From: Mauremys mutica | Taxonomy: Eukaryota; Chordata; Testudines; Geoemydidae | Reading direction: 5' to 3' | Assembly (NCBI RefSeq): GCF_020497125.1 | Contig: NC_059075.1 | Span: 32,586,003-32,650,002, forward strand | Length of the DNA stretch: 64,000 nucleotides | Shown here: positions 54,415 to 63,329 of the stretch, piece by piece | Layout: each line of letters begins with the position of its first letter | How positions within the stretch are numbered: the first letter of the stretch is position 1 | Program-made: the position numbers and the translations under genes | Notes under the pieces: model-generated | The model's input: only the letters and a program-made list of their open reading frames with translations | Told to the model about the DNA's origin: nothing | The model's database searches: none

Positions 54415-54809
54415 GAGTGCACAACTGAGCGGGCTCCATGCTTCTGGGGTTATGATGTACAGGCGGCGGTTTTAAGTGAAAACCACTCGATTGTTTCCTG
54501 TTAATATGAGGGAGGGAGCACAGTGCATCATGGGATGCCGACGCAATGTTCCCATTCTCCCCTGCGACAATGTTTTGGTCCCATGAGGCATTGCACAAAC
54601 TTCCCAAAACACACTGTGGCAAGTTGCACTTTGGGATAGCTACCCACGATGCACTGCTTTGTGCATCGATGCAGGCACTGCTAGTGAGGACACACTCCAT
54701 CGAGACAATGAGCATGGTGTGGCCATGCACAATCGACTTAATTAATTCAGAGGCTTGAGGTTGAATTAGAAAAAAAGTCAACTTAATTTTGTAGTGTAGA
54801 CAAGCCCTA

Positions 54810-54940
54810 AGATGGGGCTCCTTCAATCTCTCCTGCTGAAGCTGTTCCATGGTGCATAAATAAAGGTGATTGGAGCAGAGGAATCAGACCTGGGATCTCT
54901 CACCTTCCAGGTGGATGCTCTAACCACTGAATTGCAGTCA
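54810..54940. repeat. Composite repeat of tRNA-like modules, right part
   Basis: Resumes after the Harbinger with AGATGGGGCTCCTTCAATC and GGTGCATAAATAAAGG. A third tRNA-like module lies at 54880-54938 on the minus strand: ATTCAGTGGTTAGAGCATCC (A-box-like) and CAGGTCTGATTCCTC (B-box-like). Confidence 0.45.
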
Positions 54941-54949
54941 ATCCCACCT

Positions 54950-54951
<2 letters not shown>

Positions 54952-54992
<41 letters not shown>
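54952..54992. repeat. (TC)n microsatellite
   Basis: About 20 TC dinucleotides directly after the tRNA-like repeat. Confidence 0.95.
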
Positions 54993-54995
<3 letters not shown>

Positions 54996-55124
54996 CCAAT
55001 GTTTATTCCATTGTGGATAAATACTTAGCTAGTCATTGGTCCAGAAAGAGAGAGAATGGGCCCTCCCAGTATTCCAATTTACAGTGTAATTGGGGAAAAA
55101 ACCCACACCAATAGAAAACAACTA

Positions 55125-55320
55125 GAGATACCAAAAATTCAGATCCATTTCCTTTTCTGAGCCTCCTCCAAGTCTGAAGTTGTTGGGATACCAGGTGACA
55201 GACCAGTGATAAAGTTGAGATTCAGCTGTAGTTTGGATTCTAGCTCCACTCTGCAGAGTTTGAGGCAGTGGAGACAGTGTTCAGATTCATGGATTGGATT
55301 CAGGTCTTTATCTATTAATA
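55125..55320. repeat. TAGAGA-ended dispersed repeat (weak)
   Basis: Starts AACTAGAGATACC and carries AAATTCAGATCCATTTCC and GTTCAGATTCATGGATTGG, the TTCAGATC-type words shared with 45157-45370. The right end is unclear. Confidence 0.35.
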
Positions 55321-55644
55321 ACTAGACATTTAGGGAAAAAACACATTATTTTCAGCTATTGGCTAACACGGAGTATTTACAGTATTAAGCTGAACTTTCT
55401 GATTAACACAGAACAGTTACATAACGTTGTAAGAAACAATCTAGTACACTAACAAAATTCAAGTACTAATTGTTGGATTAGATGTTTTGGCATTAAGTGT
55501 AATTCCTAATGGAGGAGGTTGCCAGAACTGACGTACTGCCTAGAAACTCAGCATGGTACTAAACAGTAAGTAGAATGAGACTGTCCTGCCTTATATTTGT
55601 ATTTGCAAGTTTGACTATAAGCATAACACACAATGAGAGAAAAG

Positions 55645-55833
55645 CAACAGAGAGTCCTGTGGCACCTTTAAGACTAACAGATGTATTGGAGCATAAGCTT
55701 TCGTGGGTGAATACCCAGTCTGACGAAGTGGGTATTCACCCACGAAAGCTTATGCTCCAATACATGTTAGTCTTAAAGGTGCCACAGGACTCTCTGTTGC
55801 TTTTTACAGATCCAGACTAACACGGCTTTAATA
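55645..55833. mobile_element. PLE-end foldback insertion, perfect 13-bp TSD
   Basis: Arms 55643-55717 and 55729-55801 are inverted copies of the 3' terminus of PLE copies 1 and 2, identical except for a 2-bp gap. Between them lies AGTCTGACGAAG. The insertion ends with TTACAGATCCAGACTAACAC and is flanked by AATGAGAGAAAAG at 55632-55644 and 55834-55846. The right arm with the centre forms an intact hammerhead-like core (CTGACGA 55720-55726, GAAA 55744-55747). No coding sequence. The near-identity of the arms and the perfect duplication indicate a young insertion. Confidence 0.88.
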
Positions 55834-56319
55834 AATGAGAGAAAAGTGCAACTTTGACCAGGATTTTAAAATATATGTAATTCATGCATGTTTGGCTTAT
55901 TACTGGCCCTCCTGACTGAGCCTTAAATAGGGTCCAAAGTCTAGTCTCCTTAATAATAATACAATTAATAAAATAAAGTGAATATAATGAAATAAAATAA
56001 AACAACATTTAATTTAAATGTAAAAATAATTATCACCGTTTTCAAAATTGACTGCAATAGTTGATTTTGGGGACGCAACTTGAAACACCTGAATAGGGCC
56101 TGATTTTTGGAGGGTGGGTGTTTGACACATTCTGTAAAGCAGGGTCCTTTTCAGTATCTCAGGTTGACTGCCCAGAAACTGAGGCACCCAAAATCACTAG
56201 CTGTTTTTGAAAATCTTGCCCCAAACTTCACTGTTGCTCTCTAGATGCATGTATTAGCCCCCATGTGACCACATGCTGTAATGCAATTGCCTTCTCCTCT
56301 ATCCTTTTCTCCCACCCTT

Positions 56320-56440
56320 CTGTTAATATTATTATTTGTATTACAGTAGCACTTTGCAATGCCATTCAAGGACCAGGATCCCACTGTGCTAAGTGTTGTA
56401 CAATCTCAGAGCAAAAGGCCAGTCTCTGACATATTTTATT
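56320..56440 (-). repeat. L2/L3-type LINE 3' tail
   Basis: Reverse orientation: ATTATTATTTGTATTACAGT, AAGGACCAGGATCCCACTG, GCTAAGTGTTGTACAATC, CAAAAGGCCAGTCTC. Counterpart of 58500-58620. Confidence 0.65.
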
Positions 56441-56471
56441 GCCGCCTTCTGTTTGGTCTTGTCCTATTCTA

Positions 56472-56594
56472 GGGCCCAATCCTACAAAAACTTACTCCTT
56501 AATATAGAACTTAATACTGTGAGTAGTCCTATTGGCTTCAGTTGGGCTGCTCACTGTAGTAAGCACTATGGTTGTGTTTTGCAGGATTGGGCCC
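56472..56594. repeat. Palindromic dispersed repeat (subfamily B), well preserved
   Basis: Starts GGGCCCAATCCTACAAAAAC and ends TTTTGCAGGATTGGGCCC. The centre is AGTAGTCCTATTGGCTTCAG followed by TTGGGCTGCTCACTGTAG, so the element is nearly one long hairpin. Other subfamily B members: 6864-6981, 22758-22875 and 46499-46598. Confidence 0.7.
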
Positions 56595-56740
56595 TCAAAT
56601 TGCAAAGCGTCTGAAGGGCAGAGAATTTATATTTATAGGAGCCACACAAATCCACGGTGCTATGTGAGTAGTAAAATAAATCTTCCTTGGGAGTTATCTC
56701 TTGTATAAACTGATTGTTTTCCTCTGTGATGTCCAGAAGA

Positions 56741-56919
56741 ACTCAGAGATGTTCTTCTGTCGGAAACATTTTTAGATCAGCATCAGCTATCCAAGGAGGA
56801 GGGGAATCAACTCCTCCCAAAAGTCTTTCTTGTGAGTTTGCTGCGAAAGATTCCAGTTAAGCTATTAAAAGCAAAATGGGTTCTTCCCTCTCAGACACAA
56901 GAAACTTTTCAAAAGTCCA
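56741..56919 (-). repeat. Inverted repeat arm B (partner at 48651-48829)
   Basis: On minus: TGGACTTTTGAAAAGTTTC, TTAACTGGAATCTTTCGC, GCTGATGCTGATCTAAAAATG, GAAGAACATCTCTGAG. See arm A. The homology stops abruptly at both sides. Confidence 0.8.
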
Positions 56920-57524
56920 TATCAATAGTGATATTGAAATGCCACTATATGTCTCTGAAATAAACCCCAGAGTTTCAAAACTGAGTGCTTGAAGGTGGAC
57001 TCAGAGAACCATATTTAGGCACTGAAATAAGTGGCCTGATTTTTTCAAAAGTGCTGAGAGCAAGCAGCAGTTCCCAGCCATGGAATCTACTGGATGCGCT
57101 GCACTTTTGAGATCCCCATTTATATAGGTGCCTGACTTCATAGTCCTGTTTTTAAAAATCTTGGATTAAATAAATATAACATGAGCACCTAATGATAAAT
57201 CTTTTCATGGCAGTATCTTTGCAGGATCACTTTGCCTGAGACCCAGAAGGGGGATGTGCTAGCCTTTCTGACCCAAATAATGCAGTGTAAAAACAGACCT
57301 CATAGACTGCACCTGTTAACAAAAGCCACTATATATTAAGTCTACAATAAGCTCATTATTAGCCTGTTCATGGAGATACTAAGTACGCAATGATACCTTC
57401 ACAATTTTTTATAATAAAAGAAACACTCAACCTAAAATACAAAGCTAAAGGTGCTGGATGGTCCTGAGCATGGTATAAACAGGAAGTTAGATGGATTGAC
57501 AGTAATAATAGAGCTCTGGATTAT

Positions 57525-57649
57525 TACTAGACATGAGCAGAATGTTCAGATCCAAACCAGGCCTATACTGTGGTTTCAAGTTCAAGGCTGATTGCACTTT
57601 AGAGTTCGCGTTCAGATTTGATTGTGCCAAAATTTCATGAGTTATTCTT
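57525..57649. repeat. TAGA-ended dispersed repeat
   Basis: TTACTAGACATGAGCAG, GTTCAGATCCAAACCAGG and TTCGCGTTCAGATTTG are the family words of 45157-45370. Right end merges with the following MIR. Confidence 0.4.
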
Positions 57650-57855
57650 CCAAGGTTCTGAGATGGATGAGCCATCAGACTCACAGGCAGGAGACCTGGG
57701 TCCTTTCCCGGTTTTCCCTTTGACTCTATCTGTGGCCTGTGACAAGTCATTTCTGCTTCCTGGGGATAATGATACAGTACTTACCTTCTATGTAAAGTGC
57801 TTGGAGATGTACTGTTGAAAAGCATATATAAGAATTAGGTATTATTATTATTTTA
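57650..57855 (+). repeat. MIR SINE
   Basis: Forward MIR: AGACTCACAGGCAGGAGACC, TGGGTCCTTTCCCGG, GTGGCCTGTGACAAGTCATT, TGGGGATAATGATACAG, TACTTACCTTCTATGTAAAG, TGCTTGGAGATG, ending in ATTATTATTA. Confidence 0.85.
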
Positions 57856-57894
57856 TTATATCTGTGCCATAGTTTCCCCTTAAGTAAAATGGGA

Positions 57895-58620
57895 ATAATG
57901 AAGCTTGACACCTCTCATCATCTTGTGTCTTGATTATTGCAACATCCGTTTCTCTGGCCTTGATAAATGCAACATTGCCTTACTTATATCCATTCAGAAT
58001 GCTGCTGCAAAGATCATTTTCCTAGACGGTCACTTTGATCATGTCCTCCCACTTCAGGTTCCCCCTTCTCTATCACATCAAACATACGCTGCCTGTCTTC
58101 AATTCCAAGGCCCTTCACAGCCTCTCCTCACCCTACCTATCGTCTCTCACTTGCTATCAAGATGTCGATTCACGCCTCCAGTTGGCCCATGCTGCCAGCC
58201 TCCATTGCCCAGTTGTTAAATTTTCACACACACACACCTTTGTGCTTTGCTCATGCTGCCCCTCATGCGTGGAAGAAGCCCCTCATAAATATCCTCAAAA
58301 CTACTGCTTATTCTTCTTCGAACCCTGCCTTTCAACTCTTCTTTTCTATGGCTACAAAAAAATTGAGAACTGTTAGGCCGCTGGTGTGCTGACATCATTG
58401 CCTCTCGTGCTGACCAATGTTGTCTAATTGTTTCCTTGTACTCCCCCATCAGCCTGTCTGTATCTATTTGCTGTCTTTTGTCTTATATTTAGATTGGAAG
58501 CTCTCTGGGGCTGGTACCACCTTTTTGTTCAGTGCTTGCACAAAGCCTAGTGCAATGGGGTCCTGGTCCATGACTAGGGCTCCTAAGTGCTATAGTAATA
58601 TAAATTAAATAATAATTTGT
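57895..58620 (+). mobile_element. L2/CR1-L3-type LINE, 3' end
   Basis: RT C-terminus on plus: LCLDYCNIRFSGLDKCN, SIQNAAAKIIFLDGHFDHVL, then frameshifts into FPLLYHIKHTLPVFNSKA and a decayed remainder (HSLSSPYLSSL). LDYCN and IQNAAA are the hallmark blocks of the L2/CR1 clade. 3' UTR: AGATTGGAAGCTCTCTGGG, GTTCAGTGCTTGCACAAAGC, CTAGTGCAATGGGGTCC, GGCTCCTAAGTGC, ending in AAATAATAAT. 5' truncated and ancient. Confidence 0.82.
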
Positions 58621-60070
58621 AAGAGCTTTGAGATATGTGGATGGAAAGAGAAATATACATGATGATGATTTTATTTATTGTTTTGCTCCAATTAGGACTG
58701 CTGGCCTTGTGAAAGTTCAACCAGTAGATGTTCTTACCTTTAGGTAAGACAGGGCCTCTATTCTGTAAGGGCACGCAAGGTGATTCTGCTCCAATGGCTG
58801 TGCTGGGGAAGCTCCTCCCTTTCCCCCAAATCCACATTTGCTGTGGGGTAATCTTCTAGCTGCTAACGCTGTGCCTCCTTTCTCTGACTTTACTTCATTG
58901 CATAGGCATTGCATAGGCATCAATTCTGGTTCATGAGTTCTTTAAAATGTATTCCCTGGGTGACTGGCATCAGTCAGCCAGGAAGGAAGGCACCCCCTGC
59001 ATTAGGACACTGTGGATATTGGGACTCTGCTGCTGCTCAGATTGAGTGCTGGGTCCCTCAACTTGAACCTAATTGCACAATACTTAACCAGCCGCAGATA
59101 CTCCTCCACATCCTATTCATGTCATCTGAGCTACTTATCATGGCTTCAAAGACAATATACTAGATTTTTTTAACAAATTGAGTTTCAGAACAAGACAATC
59201 CAAGCTAGGCTTTGAAAAGCAATTCACAGACATTAGCTTTATTGTTAACTGCTGCTTGTACAATAAAATATTAGTAGCCACTCTTTTTTTCGCCTTCCTG
59301 TAGACCATTGATCCTGCTGCTACAGAATCTAGTAATAACCTTACTTCCGCATTGATCCTGCTGCTACAGAATCTAGTAATAACCTTACTTCCGCATTGGC
59401 CCTGCCTTCTCCACGCCCTAAGCAGCTCTGCGACTCCCTGATATGGCGCTGTTTCTTTTTATGTTTGGCTTTGCACAGTTACCAACCTTTCCCCTGGATA
59501 CGTCAGCTTCCAGCACAGCCAGTATATGCAGCCTTCCTGGCCTGATCCATCCCCTGAGAGTCTCACTGTACATTATTTCTCTTAGTAGCATCCTCCTACT
59601 GTGAATTTCAGAGCTGGCTGCACTTGGTGTGAAAGGAAGCATAGGCAATTATAAGAGATGTGCCCAGACTAGGGTTCCAGCTTTCCCAAGGCTCAGGGTT
59701 GTTTGGATCTGGGTTTTGGAGGAGGTGCATCTCTACAAGTTCCCAAGAAACTGGTTAATATATTCATTTTAACCCTGAGATTTGTAAAGCTTTTTGGGAA
59801 GCGTTTCAAATATCTCAATCCTGTTTTTTAACATTATCTTTACTGGGTTTTTCTAGCTTCATGCTTTACAGAGAGAAACCATATTTTAATAATTCTCTTA
59901 TATACTTTTCACTCCATTAACATTTTATCATTCTAGCATTGTGCATATGGCAAACTCTTTAATCTGCTCATTAGGGGCCTAATCCTGCTTCACATATGCA
60001 CCTGCCTCCAGGTGTGGAAGTCCCTAAATGGAGCTGCAATTTTGCTTTTTGGACTGAGGGGAGTTTTTTA
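58621..60070. other. No gene; 44-bp tandem duplication inside
   Basis: Unannotated apart from the duplication at 59307-59394 and a TTTGGATCTGGGTTTTGG relic near 59703. Frames up to 84 codons are not supported. Confidence 0.45.
59307..59394. repeat. Perfect 44-bp tandem duplication
   Basis: Unit ATTGATCCTGCTGCTACAG... through ACCTTACTTCCGC occurs at 59307-59350 and again at 59351-59394 without a difference. Confidence 0.95.
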
Positions 60071-60078
60071 GATTAGAT

Positions 60079-60503
60079 CAGGGATCTCAGACTCAAACCA
60101 TCACGAGGGCCACATAAGGACTAGTACATTGGCCTGAGAGCCCCATCACTGACACCTTTTCCTATAAAGGTACAAAAGCCACCCCGCCTGCTGCCTCTGG
60201 CCCCGCCCCCTCCACACCTTCCATGAGGCCCTGCCCCACCCCACCTCTTCTCTGCCTCCTCTCCTGAGCGTGCGGCTCCCTGCTCCTCTCCTCTCCCTCC
60301 TGGAAAGTGGTAAGCTCCGCCAAACAGCTGTTTGGCGGCAGGAAGCACCTGGAGGTAGGCAGAGGAGCGGGGACGCAGCACGCTGGGATGGGGGGGCAAG
60401 CGGGTGAGGGGAGTTTGGCGACCACAGGAAATAACTCCGGGGGTGCGGGGAGCGTGGCGGGCCACAGGAAATAACCCCGTGGGACGCGTGTTTGAGACCC
60501 CTG
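60079..60503. mobile_element. hAT-type MITE, GC-rich, with perfect 8-bp TSD
   Basis: Ends CAGGGATCTCAGACTCAAA and (reverse complement) CAGGGGTCTCAAACACGCG. Flanked by identical GATTAGAT at 60071-60078 and 60504-60511. Interior collinear with 42978-43489 (AGGGCCACATAAGGACTAG; GGAGGTAGGCAGAGGAGCGG) but about 90 bp shorter in the C-rich centre. Confidence 0.9.
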
Positions 60504-60511
60504 GATTAGAT

Positions 60512-61130
60512 TAAACAAAACATGTATGTGTGTGAGGGGGTGGAGGGTTGTTTGGGTTTTGATTTTTAAGAAAAGGAAATGCACTTACTGCTACCTTAGT
60601 GTGTTTATTAAGGGTTGGGTTGTAACTCACAAAATAAAGGGAATAGTTAAGTGTCAGACCTCCTTGACTCTGTGAAGCCGTCACAAAATGTACCACTAAG
60701 GGCCTGATTGTCTAAAGACTGTGGGGTTATTTCTGATGTCACTTACATCATTTTCACACCATTGTATCATTGCTGATTTCAGTACTGATTTATACCGGGG
60801 CTAAAATGCTTGCCTAATCTGCATGGACATTTACGATGACTGCACGTGCTTCTGTGTACAGATAGCCAGGTATGAGTTGCACAGTCATGGTAACTGAGCA
60901 TGCAAGTTTGGTGCCCTAATTCACACCTCTGGTTTTTTTAACAGCTCTTTGTACCTGCACCCTAATACGAAATCAGGCTTTGAACTTTTACAGTGATTTT
61001 CCTTTCTTTTTAAAATATAAAATAGACATTTAGAGTAATATGTAAATCATCGTTATTATTTATTTATTATTCAGATGCTGAGAATATGCTTGGCACTTAC
61101 CTAACATTTAGAAAGGCAAACTTCTTAGCC
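60512..61130. other. No gene; palindromic relic near 60700-60820
   Basis: TAAGGGCCTGATTGTCTAAAG and CTGATTTATACCGGGGC mark a diverged member of the palindromic family. The rest is unannotated. Confidence 0.4.
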
Positions 61131-61260
61131 CACTGGTTTTCAGCCTGTGGTCTGTGGACCCCTGGGGATTTGCAGACTGTTTAAGATTTCCAAAGGAGTC
61201 TGCATCTCCATTTGAAAATGTTTAGGGGTCTGCAAATGAAAGAAGGTTGAAAACCACTTC
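61131..61260. mobile_element. hAT-type MITE
   Basis: Ends CACTGGTTTTCAGCCTGTGG and (reverse complement) GAAGTGGTTTTCAACCTTC, of the CAGTGGTTCTCAACCTG type. Interior GTGGACCCCTGGGGATTTGC and GGGGTCTGCAAATGAAAG. The flanks CTTAGCC and CCTAGCC are similar, possibly a decayed duplication. Confidence 0.65.
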
Positions 61261-61264
61261 CCTA

Positions 61265-62185
61265 GCCCAAAGAATATGCAGTGTAAGAAGACAAGGGCAG
61301 TGGAGGACTTAAAAGGTGATTGCAAGAAATTTAAACTGGAGGTGGTGGAGAAGGCAAGGCCAGGGACGTTCAAAGAGGCTGGGTGATGTGGTCAGATCAC
61401 GAGCAAGGAAGATGGCTGTGTCTTGTGTGCTCTGGAGGAGGTGATGCTGGTGTCAAGGAGGCCAGAGTTCAGGAGATTACAGTAATAAAGACAGGAGATG
61501 AGGAGAGCCTGGATGAGGGTTTTAACCGGATGGAAGATAAGAAGGTCAGATCTCAGAAATAGTGGGCCAGATCCTCAGCTGGTTTAAACTGGCATAGCTC
61601 CACAGAATTCGGTGGTGTTACAATGATTTATACCAGGATAGGCTCTGGCCCTCTGTATGTGGCAAAAAGCAGCAAGGTTTGGTCAAGCCCTGGATGTGAA
61701 GAATGAGTGAAAGGGAAGAGATGATGACCCCCCAGATTACAGGCCTGAGTGACAGGGAAAATGGTGGTTTATTCAACAGCGAGAGTGAATGGGGGATTGG
61801 AGAGAGTTTGTGAGGAAAGATCAAGAGTCCAGTTTGTTATGTTGAGTTTAATTTGATGAGACATCCAGGAGATGTCAGCGAGACAGGCTGAGATATGGGA
61901 GAGGATGGAGCGGGACTGGTGAGGGAGGTTTGTCATTACCATAGAGATGGTAGCTGAAGTTGTGTGAGTGGATAAGATACAGTGAGAAAAGAAAAAGGGG
62001 TCAAGGACTGAGTGATAGAGGAGGACACACTGAAAGACTCTGAACGAATGGCCAGAGAGGTGGCAGGTGAACCAGGACAGCCAAGAGAGGACAAATGTCA
62101 AGCTGGAAAGAGTTGTACAATCTTTCCGAATATTTAAAGTTTGTAAGATAAATAGACAGACATCAACTTGTTGAGAGGCATAGGC
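61265..62185. repeat. Purine-rich ancient dispersed repeat (class unknown)
   Basis: Long A/G-rich plus strand with phrases such as TGGTCAGATCACGAGCAAGG, GAGGAGGTGATGCTGGTGTC, AGATTACAGTAATAAAGACAGG, ATGACCCCCCAGATTACAGG and GACATCCAGGAGATGTCAGC. I have seen this order in many amniote genomes but cannot name the family. A palindromic subfamily A member (61564-61652, GGGCCAGATCCTCAGCTGG) is inserted in it. The 139-codon minus frame at its right end is not supported. Confidence 0.45.
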
Positions 62186-63329
62186 CATGAATAATCATTT
62201 ATACAAATAGTAAACTTTGAAAAGCTAGGCTATCAATAAACCTTAGCTTAAGTCATATGTCTAAATTTTTATATCTTCTGTTGTTGCAAAGTAGTCTCAT
62301 GTTATAGTGCAGCAGACTTTAAAGTCCTGGGGATGGTTACAGCAGCATCACTAATTTATGCTGCATAGTGCTTCTGTGACTTATACCAAGCTCTGCTTGT
62401 TATTTTTCCATAGAAGTAAAGCTGTGACTGCAGAGTGTTCTTAAGGTCTGGATGTGCCTAGAGACTCCACTACAGTTAGTATTATCGAGGTTTGATTGAG
62501 CTATTTGGTTTTTGTTTGTTTTCTTTGTAACTGGAAAACTGTTTTCACTATGTCTCTCTCCTTTTCCATCTTAAATTTTCTTTCAAAATCTGAACAATTT
62601 TGATTGATGTGTTACTATGGACATGACTGTTGTGTCTGGTGCAAGCTTTATGACTTAAATGTATTGGGCCAAATTCACCCCTGGGGTAACTTCATTGACT
62701 GAATTTTGTGGTGGCCTTATAGGGCCTGATTCTGATCTGAGTTCTCTGAATTTAATTACTTTGGCTTCAGTGGAGTTAGCCTTGATTCACGCTGGTGGAA
62801 TTCAGATCTGAATTGTGCCCATTGTGTTTATGCTGCTAAGGGAGGCATTGTTATACATTGGTATGATTAGCCGGTTTTCACTCTGCCAGATGCCTGAAGT
62901 GTGATACTGATGGCAATGGGGGCATCTGCTCATCTTTCTAGCTTTCAGCTGTGTGACTGGAAATGCTCAGCTTTGAGTTAGAGGAATTCAAAGTCAGATT
63001 ATTGCTAAGGAATTTCAAACAGGTGCAGGGAAGTCAGAGGATTTTCTTAAATGCAACATTATAGGAGAGCGTTATGGGATTCAGAACATCTAGGTTGCTG
63101 GTTTAAATCCAGCCCAGGTTGGTATTGGTTAAAAATCTTTGCTGTCTGATAGATGTTTGGTGGCCTATGTGAAATGAGTTTAATGGTTCTCAGTCCATTT
63201 TCTGACAGATAAATGTCCACATTGTCACTATAATTACTAAATTGGTATTAGGTGGAGCCCTAGTTTGTAGTCTAAGCAGGGAAACCAATAACTGAATAAG
63301 TGTGGAGATTGATCTACCCTCTGAACCAT
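62186..63329. other. No gene; palindromic relic at 62722-62820
   Basis: 62722-62820 starts GGGCCTGATTCTGATCTGAG and ends TTCAGATCTGAATTGTGCCC, folding back around GGCTTCAGTGGAGTTAGCC. The rest is unannotated. Confidence 0.5.

Larger units (their letters stand above)
50668..54809. mobile_element. PIF/Harbinger transposon, nearly complete
   Basis: Ends GGCCTGGTCTACACTAAAAA and (reverse complement) TAGGGCTTGTCTACACTACA are inverted repeats. It holds both genes of an autonomous Harbinger: a Myb/SANT-like gene on plus and a DDE transposase on minus, facing each other tail to tail. AGA occurs on both sides (50665-50667, 54810-54812), a possible but unclear 3-bp duplication. The surrounding sequence is an older repeat broken by the insertion. 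Both genes carry stops or frameshifts, so it is inactive now. Confidence 0.88.

Noticed and set aside
63085..63120. B-box-like GGTTTAAATCC with upstream GAGCG, possible tRNA gene
   Set aside because: No acceptor or D-stem pairing is visible; more likely a decayed SINE fragment.
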